A stretch of DNA of 64,000 nucleotides from assembly GCF_021533835.1 (NCBI RefSeq), contig NZ_JAKFYQ010000002.1, positions 744,001 through 808,000 of the forward strand, read 5' to 3'. Source of the DNA: Synechococcus sp. Nb3U1 (lineage in GTDB: Bacteria; Cyanobacteriota; Cyanobacteriia; Thermostichales; Thermostichaceae). Below are positions 53,055-62,967 of the stretch, one piece after another; position 1 is the stretch's first letter; every line of letters begins with the position of its first letter. A model generated the notes under the pieces. That model saw nothing but the letters and a program-made list of their open reading frames with translations. It did not search any database and was not told the DNA's origin. The position numbers and the translations under genes were made by a program.

Positions 53055-53524
53055 TTCAGGCCTAGCAACGTGCGATTTGTTTCTAGGATGGGCTTGAGTA
53101 GGTTCAATTCGTCGCGGGTTAGATAGTTCGCCACCACCTCTTGTAGAAAGCGATAGGTTGCCTCGCAACTGCGTTGGGTTCGGAAGGCCCGCATCAAGGT
53201 TTGAAACCAGTAGAGAAATCGCTCTTTGTAGCGTTGCTCATCATCCAGTAGCATAGCCAGCGCCGAAAGGCGTAAGACCCTTACTGTATCAGCTTTCCAC
53301 TTGTTGCTAAAGTCTTCCACCCCGCGCATGAGCAAGTAGGGATCCAGAGCGCGCATTTTCATCTCCACATCTCGGATGATTTGGGCTTCTGCATTCTGAA
53401 TCTTGTGATAGGCGCTCAGGCGCAGATCAAACGAGGCCAAGTAGGTCTCCATGAACTGCATCTCCTCATCCCTGAGGTAGCGTCCATCGGCGGCGATGCT
53501 CAGTTCGCGCAGTTGAGTCAGCAT
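53051..53524 (-). CDS. Phycobilisome-like protein without a chromophore cysteine
   Basis: 157 residues from ATG 53524. Its all-helical sequence resembles phycobiliprotein subunits: LSIAADGRYLRDEEMQFMETYLASFDLRLSAYHKI at the N-terminus (shortened reading), then KWKADTVRVLRLSALAMLLDDEQRYKERFLYW. The usual bilin-binding Cys of the 80s region is missing; there is only one cysteine, far C-terminal (RSCEATYRF). It may be a regulatory or assembly relative rather than a light-harvesting subunit. The frame extends upstream, but MLTQLRELSIAADG is the natural start. Confidence 0.7.
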   Translation of the reverse strand: MLTQLRELSIAADGRYLRDEEMQFMETYLASFDLRLSAYHKIQNAEAQIIRDVEMKMRALDPYLLMRGVEDFSNKWKADTVRVLRLSALAMLLDDEQRYKERFLYWFQTLMRAFRTQRSCEATYRFLQEVVANYLTRDELNLLKPILETNRTLLGLN

Positions 53525-53769
53525 GAAATATCCCCAAGATGAAAAGGAGAGGCCAGATTGGCAGGCAGATGGGCTAGGTCCCAAGAGGCGGTATCGATTT
53601 GATCCTATCCCTCCAGCCAAGTACCTGGATTGAGAGATTTGGCGGATTTTCAGCTAGTCTCTCAGCCAGGTTAATATTAATTAATAGTCTGTTGTTGCTA
53701 GAACCCACTCGACCCCAGATTGTCATCTGCGAGTTCGATAAGAAACACCCTTTGGGAGGAAACGCTTCC

Positions 53770-55686
53770 GTGAGTCAGAAAGGTAAAAACAAGAAATGGA
53801 GAAGTGCGGGGTTGTATGCGTTGCTGGCCATCGTGCTGATTTCGTTGGCCACGACCTTTTTCGGTACCCGCCCAGCTGAACGCCAAGAGATCAGCTACTC
53901 CGACCTGATTAGCCGCGTCGAACGGGGCGAGGTCAGCAAAGTTTTGGTGGAAACTGCCCCCGATGGTCGTCAAATCGCCATTGCCGAGGCGGAGGTGAAC
54001 AACCGTGCCACTCAGGTTCAGGTGAATTTGCCCCCCCTCACCCCCGAGTTTGAGAGCGCCCTAGTTGCCCAAGGGGTGGAATTGTCGGTGCGCCCCGTCC
54101 AAGAGGATGGCCTACTCGGACGCATCCTCAGCACCTTCTTCCTGCCTGTTTTGCTGCTGCTCGGCTTGTTCTTTCTGCTGCGCCGTGCCCAGAGTGGCCC
54201 CGGTAACCAAGCGCTCAACTTCGGCAAGTCGAAAGCGCGGGTACAGATGGAACCCAAAACTCAGATCACCTTCAATGATGTGGCCGGCATTGAGCAGGCC
54301 AAGTTGGAGCTGGCTGAGGTGGTGGATTTCCTAAAGAATTCTGAGCGTTTCACCGCTTTGGGGGCCAAGATCCCGCGGGGGGTCTTGTTGGTCGGCCCGC
54401 CAGGTACTGGTAAAACCCTGTTGGCCCGTGCTGTGGCCGGAGAGGCGGGGGTGCCCTTTTTCTCCATTTCCGGCTCCGAGTTTGTGGAAATGTTTGTCGG
54501 TGTCGGTGCCTCACGGGTGCGGGATCTGTTCGAGCAAGCCAAGCAAAATGCCCCTTGTATCGTCTTCATCGATGAAATTGATGCGGTTGGTCGCCAACGG
54601 GGGGCCGGATTGGGAGGTGGCAATGACGAACGGGAACAAACCCTGAACCAGTTGCTCACAGAAATGGATGGCTTCGAGGGCAACTCCGGCATTATCGTGA
54701 TCGCGGCCACCAACCGACCGGATGTTTTGGATGCAGCGCTGTTGCGACCGGGCCGTTTCGATCGCCAGGTGACGGTGGATCGCCCCGACTTCCAAGGGCG
54801 TTCCGAGATCCTCAAGGTGCATGCTCGCGGCAAAACCCTCTCTGCTGATGTGGATCTGGAGAAATTGGCCCGCCGTACCCCTGGGTTTACTGGGGCGGAT
54901 TTGGCTAACCTTCTGAACGAAGCAGCCATTCTGGCGGCCCGCCGTAACCTCACCGAGATCTCCATGGATGAGATCAACGATGCGGTGGATCGGGTGCTGG
55001 CCGGCCCTGAGAAGAAAGATCGCCTGATGAGCGAGCGGCGCAAGGAACTGGTGGCCTACCATGAGTCGGGTCATGCTCTGGTGGGATCCCTTTTGCCCAA
55101 CTACGATCCGATCCAAAAAGTGACGATCATCCCCCGTGGGCAAGCCGGTGGCCTTACCTGGTTTATGCCTAGCGATGACGATATGGGACTCACCACCCGT
55201 GCCCATCTGAAAAACATGATGACCGTCGCCTTGGGGGGCCGTGTAGCGGAAGAGGTGATCTACGGCGAGTCTGAGATCACCACCGGTGCTGCCAGCGACC
55301 TGCAACAGGTGGCTCGGATTGCCCGCAACATGGTGACCCGCTTTGGCATGAGCGATCGCCTGGGAAATGTCGCTTTGGGTCGGCAGTCCAGCAACATCTT
55401 CTTGGGTCGAGATATCGCTACCGAGCGGGATTTTTCGGAAGAAACCGCGGCCATCATTGATGAAGAGGTGCGGCGACTGGTGGATGAAGCCTATGAGCGG
55501 GCTACCCGCCTGCTGACAGAAAACCGTGCCCTCTTGGATCGCATCGCCCACCGCTTGGTGGAAACTGAAACGATCGATGGGGAAGAGTTGCAGGCGATTA
55601 TCGACAGCTCTGAGGTGGTGATGTTGCCGCCACAGGAGGAGCCAGAGCCGTTGACCATTCCGATGGCCGTGAATGTCAAGGCCTAG
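53770..55686 (+). CDS. ftsH: ATP-dependent zinc metalloprotease FtsH
   Basis: 638 residues from GTG 53770, which follows GGGAGG; the longer open frame upstream is not FtsH-like. There are membrane helices near 13-33 and 115-135. The AAA+ module has Walker A GPPGTGKT (about 208-215), Walker [13 protein letters not shown] (about 263) and the SRH motif. Protease motif HESGH is near 431, with the third zinc ligand in the following region. FtsH degrades membrane proteins; thylakoid FtsH hexamers remove damaged D1. Which of the several cyanobacterial paralogues this is cannot be told. A strong terminator follows. Confidence 0.96.
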   Translation: MSQKGKNKKWRSAGLYALLAIVLISLATTFFGTRPAERQEISYSDLISRVERGEVSKVLVETAPDGRQIAIAEAEVNNRATQVQVNLPPLTPEFESALVAQGVELSVRPVQEDGLLGRILSTFFLPVLLLLGLFFLLRRAQSGPGNQALNFGKSKARVQMEPKTQITFNDVAGIEQAKLELAEVVDFLKNSERFTALGAKIPRGVLLVGPPGTGKTLLARAVAGEAGVPFFSISGSEFVEMFVGVGASRVRDLFEQAKQNAPCIVFIDEIDAVGRQRGAGLGGGNDEREQTLNQLLTEMDGFEGNSGIIVIAATNRPDVLDAALLRPGRFDRQVTVDRPDFQGRSEILKVHARGKTLSADVDLEKLARRTPGFTGADLANLLNEAAILAARRNLTEISMDEINDAVDRVLAGPEKKDRLMSERRKELVAYHESGHALVGSLLPNYDPIQKVTIIPRGQAGGLTWFMPSDDDMGLTTRAHLKNMMTVALGGRVAEEVIYGESEITTGAASDLQQVARIARNMVTRFGMSDRLGNVALGRQSSNIFLGRDIATERDFSEETAAIIDEEVRRLVDEAYERATRLLTENRALLDRIAHRLVETETIDGEELQAIIDSSEVVMLPPQEEPEPLTIPMAVNVKA

Positions 55687-55756
55687 CCCTCGTCAGGGAT
55701 CCCCTGTTGAGAGCGGGATCCCTGATTGGATCATCTGCACAGTAATAAAAAAAATG

Positions 55757-55788
55757 AAAGGCCCATCTGGTTTTAGATGGGCCTTTTT
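55757..55788 (+). terminator. Bidirectional terminator between ftsH and the phosphorylase gene
   Basis: AAAGGCCCATCT and AGATGGGCCTTT form a 12-bp stem with a six-base loop, T-rich on the right and A-rich on the left. It therefore works for both convergent genes. Confidence 0.9.
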
Positions 55789-55828
55789 ATGTTTGGAGTG
55801 GATTTCAGCTTCTAAGAATCCGAAACCC

Positions 55829-58030
55829 TTAACCTGCCACCGCAGAGCCAGACAAGGTGGGCTGAACCTCAGCAGGCATGTGCTCTGGCTCATACATCTT
55901 CAGCACGTACTCCGCCACCATTCGGTCGGTGTTAAAGACAGGGTTGAGGGTGCGAATCGCCTCCTTCATGCGAGCCACCCAGCGACGCGGGATCCCCTGT
56001 TCATCACGGTCGTAGAACATGGGAATCACCTCATATTCCAGCAGATCGTAGAGAGAGTTGGCATCCAAATCATCTTGGGCTGCCGGATCAATGCCGTCGA
56101 TTTCTTGGCCAATCGCCCAGCCGTTATGACCGTTGTAGCCTTCAGGCCACCAGCCATCCAAAACCGACAAATTCAAACCACCGCTGAAGCCCACCTTCTG
56201 ACCGGAGGTGCCGGAGGCCTCTAGAGGACGACGCGGGTTGTTCAGCCACACATCCACCCCCTGCACCAAGTTACGACCGACATAGGCATCGTAATTTTCG
56301 ATAAAGGCGATGCGATCTGCCACTTCAGGTTGGTTGGACCACTCCACCACCCGTTGAATCAGGCGTTTCCCCCCTTCATCCCGTGGGTGAGCCTTACCGG
56401 CAAAGATGATCTGAACGGGATAGTCCTTATTGGTGAAGATGCGGGTAATCCGCTCCAAATCCCGCAGGATCAGGTCGCCCCGCTTGTAGGTGCTGAAGCG
56501 ACGGGCAAACCCAATCGTCAGGATCTTGGGATCCAAAAGGTGGCCTACAGCTTGAATGCGCTCATTGGCTTCCCCACGATTGCGCCGAGCTCGCAACACC
56601 CGGTGGCGAGCAAAAGACACCAAACGCTCCCGCAGAGCCGCCTTGCAACGCCATAATTCTTCATCGGGAATCTCCTTAACCTGCGCCCATACCTCGGGAT
56701 CCGACATCCGCTCTGGCCAATCGGGCCCCAAATACTGGTTGTAGAGATTCCAGAACAAGGGTGAGATCCAGGTACGAGCGTGAACACCATTGGTAATGGA
56801 GCCGATCGGCACCTCCTCCACAGACCGCTCCGGATAGAGCACATGCCACATTTCCCGGGAAACCCGTCCGTGTAGCTTGCTCACCCCGTTGGCTGCCCGG
56901 GCATACCGCAAAGCCAGCACCGTCATATTAAAGCGCTCCCAGGGATCCCCGGTGCGACGAGCTCCCAAGGCCAAGAATTGCTCCCGTGTCAGACCCAGTT
57001 GCGGCCAGAAGGAGGCGAAGAAAGTATCCATCTCATTGGGACCAAAAGCATCGTGACCTGCCGGCACAGGCGTATGGGTGGTGAACAGACACTTCTCCCG
57101 AATCTTCGGCTCTGCTGCCAAAAAGGGCATACCGCGGGAAACTTCTTCCCGCAACAGCTCCAGCGTTAGGAACGCGGCATGCCCCTCATTCATGTGGTAG
57201 ACCGAGGGATCCAAGCCCAACTGGCGCAGCAGACGTACACCTCCAATGCCAAGAATGCACTCCTGCGCGATGCGGGTATCGGTACTACCGCCGTAGAGGT
57301 GGCCGGTAATCCATCGATCGACCGGGTCATTTTCTGGAATATCGGTATCGAGAAGGAAGAGGGGTACCCGACCCACATCTACCCGCCAGGTACGCGCCTT
57401 CACCACTCGCTGCCGCATCGCCACTTCCACCAACAGAGGGCTGCCATCCTGACGGCGTACCAAGGTGAGAGGCAGCAAGTCAAATTCAGAATCTTCGTAG
57501 AGTTCCCCTTGCCAGCCGCTGTTGTCGAGGCGCTGTTGAAAGTAGCCCTGCCGATAGAGCAAGCCAATCGCCACCATCGGCACCCCCAAATCAGAGGCAG
57601 ACTTGAGGTGGTCGGCAGCCAACATGCCCAAACCACCGGAGTAGGTGGGCAAAGACTCGTGCAAACCGTACTCGGCACAGAAGTAGGCAATCGGGCGCTG
57701 CCAGTCATAGCTTTTCATGGTGCGCTTAGCCCAGGTGTCCTCAGCGGCAATGTAGACGCGATAGGACTTCACCATCCGTTGCAGAGTGGCTAGATAGTTC
57801 ACATCCGTAGCCAAGGCGGCCAGGCGCAGATAGGAGACTTCCTCCAGCATGCGCACGGGATTATGGGAGGTTTTCTCCCACAAGGCGGGATCCATTTCCC
57901 GGAAAATGGTGAGGTGATCCGGGTTCCAAGTCCACCAATAGTTGCGGGCGATCTCGCACAAGGGCGTGAGAGCCTCTGGGAGTACGGGACAACGCTCAGG
58001 AAAGGCAGGGGCTAAGGTGGCGATGGACAT
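55829..58030 (-). CDS. glgP: Alpha-glucan (glycogen) phosphorylase, short Thermotoga/DUF3417-type
   Basis: 733 residues. The N-terminal DUF3417-like domain has NYWWTWNPDH; the GT35 body has AYFCAEYGLHESLPTYSGGLGMLAADHL, VYHMNEGHAAFL and LFTTHTPVPAGHD. The PLP-lysine region is SGTSGQKVGFSGGLNLSVLDG. This short form lacks the N-terminal regulatory part of the classical enzyme. It releases glucose-1-phosphate from glycogen. The genome may hold a second, classical phosphorylase, as many cyanobacteria do. It is monocistronic. Confidence 0.94.
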   Translation of the reverse strand: MSIATLAPAFPERCPVLPEALTPLCEIARNYWWTWNPDHLTIFREMDPALWEKTSHNPVRMLEEVSYLRLAALATDVNYLATLQRMVKSYRVYIAAEDTWAKRTMKSYDWQRPIAYFCAEYGLHESLPTYSGGLGMLAADHLKSASDLGVPMVAIGLLYRQGYFQQRLDNSGWQGELYEDSEFDLLPLTLVRRQDGSPLLVEVAMRQRVVKARTWRVDVGRVPLFLLDTDIPENDPVDRWITGHLYGGSTDTRIAQECILGIGGVRLLRQLGLDPSVYHMNEGHAAFLTLELLREEVSRGMPFLAAEPKIREKCLFTTHTPVPAGHDAFGPNEMDTFFASFWPQLGLTREQFLALGARRTGDPWERFNMTVLALRYARAANGVSKLHGRVSREMWHVLYPERSVEEVPIGSITNGVHARTWISPLFWNLYNQYLGPDWPERMSDPEVWAQVKEIPDEELWRCKAALRERLVSFARHRVLRARRNRGEANERIQAVGHLLDPKILTIGFARRFSTYKRGDLILRDLERITRIFTNKDYPVQIIFAGKAHPRDEGGKRLIQRVVEWSNQPEVADRIAFIENYDAYVGRNLVQGVDVWLNNPRRPLEASGTSGQKVGFSGGLNLSVLDGWWPEGYNGHNGWAIGQEIDGIDPAAQDDLDANSLYDLLEYEVIPMFYDRDEQGIPRRWVARMKEAIRTLNPVFNTDRMVAEYVLKMYEPEHMPAEVQPTLSGSAVAG

Positions 58031-58302
58031 AGTACAGATACCTGGGGATAAAGTTTAGGCTCGAAAAAGAAGGAGAGAGCGATCCTGGTAAACGTGTTTC
58101 AATTATTGGGTCAATTCTGAGGATTTCGACAGGAGAATTCAAGATCTCTACAAGATCCCCAAGGGATCCAAGCCGGATTTTCTCGGGATCCCTCGGTCTT
58201 GCCACTGCAACGGGAAGTGCTCGAAACTTAGTTCCCATAGGCAGTCTAGCCAACGATGAAATCAAAAATGCCGGAACATCCAAAGACAATCTGCCATTGG
58301 AG
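58031..58302. other. Intergenic gap upstream of glgP
   Basis: No convincing gene. It holds several GGGATCCC-type sites and short A+T-rich stretches that probably include the glgP promoter. Confidence 0.5.
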
Positions 58303-58419
58303 CTAACAAAATCTATAGAATCGCAACAGACTCTCAGGAATCAACTCCAGAGGCAGTAAAAGTCTTGCTTTCCACAAAACTCTAAAGAATGCTGCCGCTT
58401 TTGCTACCAAATAGGCCAT
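58303..58419 (-). CDS. Possible 38-aa hydrophobic peptide
   Basis: ATG 58419 follows AAAGGGAG by 7 bases, a strong ribosome-binding site. The peptide starts MAYLVAKAAAFFRVLWKARL and continues with LLLPLELIPESLL, amphipathic to hydrophobic. It lies downstream of the SpoIID gene on the same strand. No family is recognised; the support is mainly the start signal. Confidence 0.35.
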   Translation of the reverse strand: MAYLVAKAAAFFRVLWKARLLLPLELIPESLLRFYRFC

Positions 58420-58466
58420 TAGAATCTCCCTTTCCAATAGCTTGCCCTGGGATCCCTGGCCTGGTT

Positions 58467-59783
58467 CTAACGCCCCTCCACCAATGCCAGGCCCGTATTG
58501 CGGTAGTAATGGCTGAGGATCTGCTGATAGGAATAGTTTTGGCCCGCCATGCCAGCAGCGCCCCACTGGCTCATGCCCACCCCATGTCCGTAGCCGCGCC
58601 CCTGAATCTCGAAAAATGCCGGTGGGGATCCCGTCATGGGAGTCAAGCTGGCGGTGGTCGTCGCAGCCCCGCGCGGGCTAATGGCGATCATCGTGCTGCG
58701 CAACCCCAAGAGCCGACGAAATTCCCCCGCATTCAGGTCTTTGCTGCCCTGGGATCCCGTCAAGCGCAACATCATCGCCCGTCCCCAGGGGGAGCTGCGC
58801 AACACCTCGACCGAGCGAATCACCCCAATCCCAGAGGCCAACTGCTGGATTTGCTGGGCGGGAATGGTGGCCGTCCAGCTAAACACGGGCGAGTTTTGGT
58901 CGAAATCCGGCACCCCCTGCAAATAGGGCAACGACTCTAGCCACACGTTGCCCGCATCATCCGTATGCCCCCCCGCAGAGGAGTGGAAAACGGCGTTGAT
59001 CAACTGCCCTTGATGGGTGAGAACCTGTCCGGCAGTCTCGCGGGCAGCCGCTTGGGTACGGCTGGATTCGGCGGCCACCCCTTTGTACACCTGCCAATCG
59101 ACGCTATCCCCCAGATCAAAAGGTTGGTTAGAACGGCGACCGCGGTGGTAGAGAGCATAAGTACGGGAGGCTACCGCTTGGGCCTTGAGGGCCTCAAGAG
59201 GGAAACGATGTCCCATTTCGCTACCCACCACACTGGAGACATAGTCATCTAGTCCCACTTGATTGATGGCGATCAACCCGCTCTCGCCCGGGATCAACTC
59301 CACCAAGCCGCGATACCAATTCTGGTTGATAAACACCAGCCCATCCGGGGAGGTGGGCTGCAGAAAAAGGCGTTGTCCCTGCTGGCCGGCTAGGCTTATC
59401 CCGGCCCCCGAACGGCTAGCCCGCAACGGTTGCATGGCCTGCACCTCTGCCAGAGGTTGTCCCTGGGCATTCAACAGCCGCGCCCCTGTAGAGCTACCAA
59501 GAGTGACTTGCGGTTTGTTGACTGCGATCCCCACCCGCAGCAGCACGCGCGCCTGTACGGGGAAGGTCAGACAGAGCCAGGCCCAAATCAGCAGGGCAAT
59601 ACCCTTAAACCAAGCGGATTGAGGATGGGATCGAAAGGAAGAGGAAGGAGAGGGAAAGAAGGCAACAGGCACACACAGGATCCTCAAAACGAGCAACGAT
59701 CCGCCTACCTGCGGGCAGGCATAACCAGAAGTTAATGGTTCAGCCAACAGTGAACAACTGAACGGCGACGGCCAACTCCACAT
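58467..59783 (-). CDS. SpoIID/LytB-domain protein
   Basis: 438 residues. A signal segment (GIALLIWAWLCLTFPVQA) is followed by the SpoIID domain. Motifs are GLDDYVSSVVGSEMGHRFPLEALKAQAVASRTYAL (split here), INAVFHSSAGGHTDDAGNVW, RGYGHGVGMSQWGAAGMA and the end ILSHYYRNTGL. In spore formers SpoIID is a lytic transglycosylase; cyanobacterial homologues are thought to act in cell separation or envelope remodelling. The true start may be one of several downstream of the first Met. Confidence 0.9.
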   Translation of the reverse strand: MWSWPSPFSCSLLAEPLTSGYACPQVGGSLLVLRILCVPVAFFPSPSSSFRSHPQSAWFKGIALLIWAWLCLTFPVQARVLLRVGIAVNKPQVTLGSSTGARLLNAQGQPLAEVQAMQPLRASRSGAGISLAGQQGQRLFLQPTSPDGLVFINQNWYRGLVELIPGESGLIAINQVGLDDYVSSVVGSEMGHRFPLEALKAQAVASRTYALYHRGRRSNQPFDLGDSVDWQVYKGVAAESSRTQAAARETAGQVLTHQGQLINAVFHSSAGGHTDDAGNVWLESLPYLQGVPDFDQNSPVFSWTATIPAQQIQQLASGIGVIRSVEVLRSSPWGRAMMLRLTGSQGSKDLNAGEFRRLLGLRSTMIAISPRGAATTTASLTPMTGSPPAFFEIQGRGYGHGVGMSQWGAAGMAGQNYSYQQILSHYYRNTGLALVEGR

Positions 59784-59912
59784 CTAGGGGATGCCATTGT
59801 AAGGAGCAACTCCCCTCACGATCTCAACCAGATCCTGAACCAGGAGCAGCCGAGCTCGTTATGACAGTATCAAAAACATCTCCCAGATGCACGACCCCAA
59901 CCCGACAATTCT

Positions 59913-60473
59913 CTAGGGATGGGGGGGGATCCCCCGCAGCCGCAGGAACCACTGTTGCAGCAGTTGCCGACACTCTGCCTCACAAACCCCGCCGATCACC
60001 TCTGGGCAATGGAAGCTCGCGTCGGATGCAGGCAAATTCAGCACACTACGCAACGCGCCGGCCTTAGGGTCATCCGCACCGTAGATCACCTGAGCCAGTC
60101 GAGATTGGCTGATCGCCCCGGCACACATCGGACAGGGTTCGAGAGTCACGTACAGCCGACAGCCCAACAGTTGCCAATCTCCCAGTTGTTGTCCCGCTTG
60201 CCGCAAAGCCAAGATTTCCGCATGAGCGGTGGGATCCCGATCCCGTTCCCGCCGATTGCCGCTCAAGGCTAGCAACCGTTCTCCAGGGCCGACCACCAAA
60301 GCTGCCACCGGAATGTCTCCTGCTTCTCCCGCCCGTGCGGCCTCCTCAAGAGCCAACTGCATCCAGGCGCGATGAATTGGCCAGGGATCCCGACTGCTTG
60401 GCTGTGAGGCGTTGGGGAAATTGCCCTTATTCCCGATCATTTTGGGCCTTTCGAGCACTGCCGTCGTCTTCAA
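59913..60473 (-). CDS. tadA: tRNA(Arg) adenosine-34 deaminase TadA
   Basis: 186 residues. Zinc motifs are HAEILALR (His and catalytic Glu) and PCPMCAGAI, and the TadA-specific RLAQVIYGADDPKAGALRS follows. It converts A34 to inosine in the anticodon of tRNA-Arg(ACG). An N-terminal extension of about 30 residues precedes the domain, so the start may be internal. It is divergent from the htrA gene. Confidence 0.92.
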   Translation of the reverse strand: MKTTAVLERPKMIGNKGNFPNASQPSSRDPWPIHRAWMQLALEEAARAGEAGDIPVAALVVGPGERLLALSGNRRERDRDPTAHAEILALRQAGQQLGDWQLLGCRLYVTLEPCPMCAGAISQSRLAQVIYGADDPKAGALRSVLNLPASDASFHCPEVIGGVCEAECRQLLQQWFLRLRGIPPHP

Positions 60474-60646
60474 GATTTGCTAAGTTGATCACACGTGGCC
60501 CTACTAAACTGAACTATCAGAAATATCAGATTCAGATCAGGTGGAGCATCAGGCGTGAATCGGGCTGTCTGACACAGAATCGATGCACGCTACTTTGTCA
60601 CAGCCATCAGCTTTCTTGTCGATGTTGCACAGCTTTGGGAGGAATC

Positions 60647-61870
60647 ATGGTGCGGATTCTACGACACACACTTCTGGCGATGGTTTTGTTCGGTGGAGGC
60701 GTCGCAGGTGGGGTCTGGCTATCGTCTCGAGCGGGGCAAGAATGGCTGGAACAGAGTCCCGTGAGCACCTGGACGCAACGGGCCACAGAGGAGGTGCAAT
60801 CCCGTCTGCCCCAGCCTGAATCTCGTTCTGGATCTGCCGATGTTGTCCGGCCTTCCAATTTTATTGCGGTGGTTGCCGAAGAGGTGGGGCCAGCAGTGGT
60901 GCGTATTGATGCCACCCGCACGGTGTCGAGAGTGGCCAACCCTGAATTGTTTAACCAACCCCTGTTCCGCCGTTTCTTCGGGGATCAGATGCCGCAACTG
61001 CCGCAGGAGTTTCAGCGGGAAGGAACGGGATCCGGGTTCATCATCGATGCCAGTGGCCTGATCCTTACCAATGCTCATGTGGTGGATGGCAGCGAGCGGG
61101 TGACGGTGCATTTGCTGGATGGGCGCACCTTTGAGGGGGAAGTGAAGGGTTCGGATCCCGTCACCGATGTGGCGGTGATCAAAATCAAGGGTGAGGATCT
61201 GCCCACTGTGACGCTAGGAGACTCCGACCAAGTGCGACCAGGGGATTGGGCTATCGCCATCGGCAACCCGCTCGGCCTGGATAACACCGTGACAGCCGGG
61301 ATCATCAGCGCCGTCGGACGCTCTTCCGGGCAAATTGGGGCCGCCAACAAGCGGGTGGCTTTCCTGCAAACGGATGCGGCGATTAACCCCGGCAACTCCG
61401 GTGGCCCACTCTTGGATGCGGAGGGGCGTGTGATCGGGGTGAATACGGCCATTTTCCAACGGGCCCAAAGTGTCGGCTTCTCCATTCCCATCAACCGGGC
61501 CATGGAAATCGCTGAGCAGCTCATCCACAATGGCCGCGTTGATCACGCCTTCTTGGGCATTCGTATGATTACCCTCAACCCGGAAATTGTGGAGCGCCTC
61601 AACCGGGATCCCGAGCGCCCCACGACCCTAACCGTGCAAGAGGGAGTTTTGATTGGGCAGGTCATCCCTGGATCCCCAGCCGAGCAAATCGGACTGCGGG
61701 AGGGAGATGTGATCACCCAGATCAACGGTCAGCCCATCCGCGATGCTGAACAGGTTCAGCAGATGGTAGAGGCGACCGGTGTGGGCAATGCCCTCAATGT
61801 GCAGGTGCTCCGGGACGGACAGGAGCAAAACTTTGAAGTCAGAACCGGGGTACTGCCTGCAGATTCTTAA
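60647..61870 (+). CDS. HtrA/Deg-family trypsin-like serine protease with PDZ domain
   Basis: 407 residues from ATG 60647, with GGGAGGA just upstream. A membrane anchor or signal (LLAMVLFGGGVAGGVWL) is followed by the protease domain with catalytic His about 144 (LTNAHVVDG), Asp about 174 (DPVTDVAVIKIKG) and Ser about 251 (NPGNSGGPLLD). One PDZ domain is at the C-terminus (VIPGSPAEQIGLREGDVITQINGQ). It corresponds to the cyanobacterial HhoA/HhoB/HtrA group of periplasmic or lumenal quality-control proteases; which one is not decided. The open frame 104 codons upstream is not protein-like. Confidence 0.93.
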   Translation: MVRILRHTLLAMVLFGGGVAGGVWLSSRAGQEWLEQSPVSTWTQRATEEVQSRLPQPESRSGSADVVRPSNFIAVVAEEVGPAVVRIDATRTVSRVANPELFNQPLFRRFFGDQMPQLPQEFQREGTGSGFIIDASGLILTNAHVVDGSERVTVHLLDGRTFEGEVKGSDPVTDVAVIKIKGEDLPTVTLGDSDQVRPGDWAIAIGNPLGLDNTVTAGIISAVGRSSGQIGAANKRVAFLQTDAAINPGNSGGPLLDAEGRVIGVNTAIFQRAQSVGFSIPINRAMEIAEQLIHNGRVDHAFLGIRMITLNPEIVERLNRDPERPTTLTVQEGVLIGQVIPGSPAEQIGLREGDVITQINGQPIRDAEQVQQMVEATGVGNALNVQVLRDGQEQNFEVRTGVLPADS

Positions 61871-61929
61871 GGTTGATCGGGAGTCGGAGCCCTTTCTTTG
61901 TTACTTTTTTGTCACTTTGTTGAGCTGAG

Positions 61930-61956
61930 GCCGGATCTCGAGTGAGATCTGGCTTT
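61930..61956 (+). terminator. Hairpin after the htrA-like gene
   Basis: GCCGGATCTC pairs with GAGATCTGGC (10 bp with one G-T) around GAGT, followed by TTTA. The stem is good but the T-run is short, so termination may be partial. Confidence 0.55.
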
Positions 61957-61997
61957 ATGGAGTTAGTGCTTGCCCATGAGTTAGTCGGAGTAGCCAC

Positions 61998-62918
61998 GTG
62001 ACCCCTGAGCCGGATCCCCAACCGATTCCCCTAGCCTCTACCCCTGAAGCAAAACCGATGGCCAAGGGCAAAAAGAAGCGGCTTAAAACCGCCGGGATCC
62101 CTAGATCCACTTTTTTCACGGGGCAGCCTGATCCCAAGCGCCGTAAACTCTCGCAAAAGGATTACGAGCGGGAGTTGTTTCCTTTGAAAGTGGAGTTGGT
62201 GAAGCTGCAATATTGGGTGAAGCACAAAGGCTTAAAGGTGGTGATTATCTTCGAGGGGCGAGATGCCGCTGGCAAGGGGGGCATGATCACGACATTGACC
62301 CAACCCCTCAATCCACGCGGCTGTCGGGTGGTGGCCTTGGGGGTACCGTCGGATCGGGAGCAAACCCAGTGGTACTTTCAGCGTTATGTAGCCCATTTAC
62401 CTGCTGCCGGGGAGATCGTCATTTTCGACCGCAGTTGGTATAACCGGGCTGGGGTTGAGAAGGTGATGGGCTTTTGCACTGAAGAGGAGTATCAGGAGTT
62501 CATGCGCTCCTGCCCCGAGTTTGAGCGAATGCTGGTGCGCTCCGATATTATTTTGTTGAAATACTGGTTTTCCGTCAGCGATGAGGAACAAGAACGGCGC
62601 TTCCAAAAACGGGTGAAGGATCCCCTCAAGCGCTGGAAACTCAGCCCCATGGATATCGAGTCCCGTAACCGTTGGGTGGAATATTCCCAGGCCAAAGACA
62701 CCATGCTGGCCCACACCAATATTCCAGAGGCCCCCTGGTTTACGGTGGAAGCCGACGACAAACGCCGCGCTCGCCTTAACTGCATTCACCACATTCTCAG
62801 CAAGATCCCCTACGAAGATCTGATCCCTGAGGCGGTGGAGCTGCCCCCCCGCAAGGAAGGGGAGCATTATCAGCGCCCACCCCGCAACGAACAGTTCTAT
62901 GTGCCGTCGGTGTACTGA
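61998..62918 (+). CDS. ppk2: Polyphosphate kinase 2 (PPK2)
   Basis: 306 residues. Walker A is EGRDAAGKGGMITTLTQPL (near 87-105). Lid-side motifs are VVALGVPSDREQTQWYFQRYV, IVIFDRSWYNRAGVEKVMGFC and RSDIILLKYWFSVSDEEQERRF. PPK2 phosphorylates nucleoside mono- or diphosphates with polyphosphate; class I members convert NDP to NTP. The start is GTG 61998. The basic N-terminal extension is typical of class I PPK2. Confidence 0.92.
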   Translation: MTPEPDPQPIPLASTPEAKPMAKGKKKRLKTAGIPRSTFFTGQPDPKRRKLSQKDYERELFPLKVELVKLQYWVKHKGLKVVIIFEGRDAAGKGGMITTLTQPLNPRGCRVVALGVPSDREQTQWYFQRYVAHLPAAGEIVIFDRSWYNRAGVEKVMGFCTEEEYQEFMRSCPEFERMLVRSDIILLKYWFSVSDEEQERRFQKRVKDPLKRWKLSPMDIESRNRWVEYSQAKDTMLAHTNIPEAPWFTVEADDKRRARLNCIHHILSKIPYEDLIPEAVELPPRKEGEHYQRPPRNEQFYVPSVY

Positions 62919-62967
62919 GTTTTCTCTAACCCCTGTGACACAATAGCCCCAGGAGCGGGGATTGAGC

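Noticed and set aside
54511-55551. 346-codon antisense frame opposite ftsH
   Set aside because: Shadow of a GC-rich coding strand; no start signal or domain.
57179-57793. 204-codon plus-strand frame opposite glgP
   Set aside because: Antisense shadow without family pattern.
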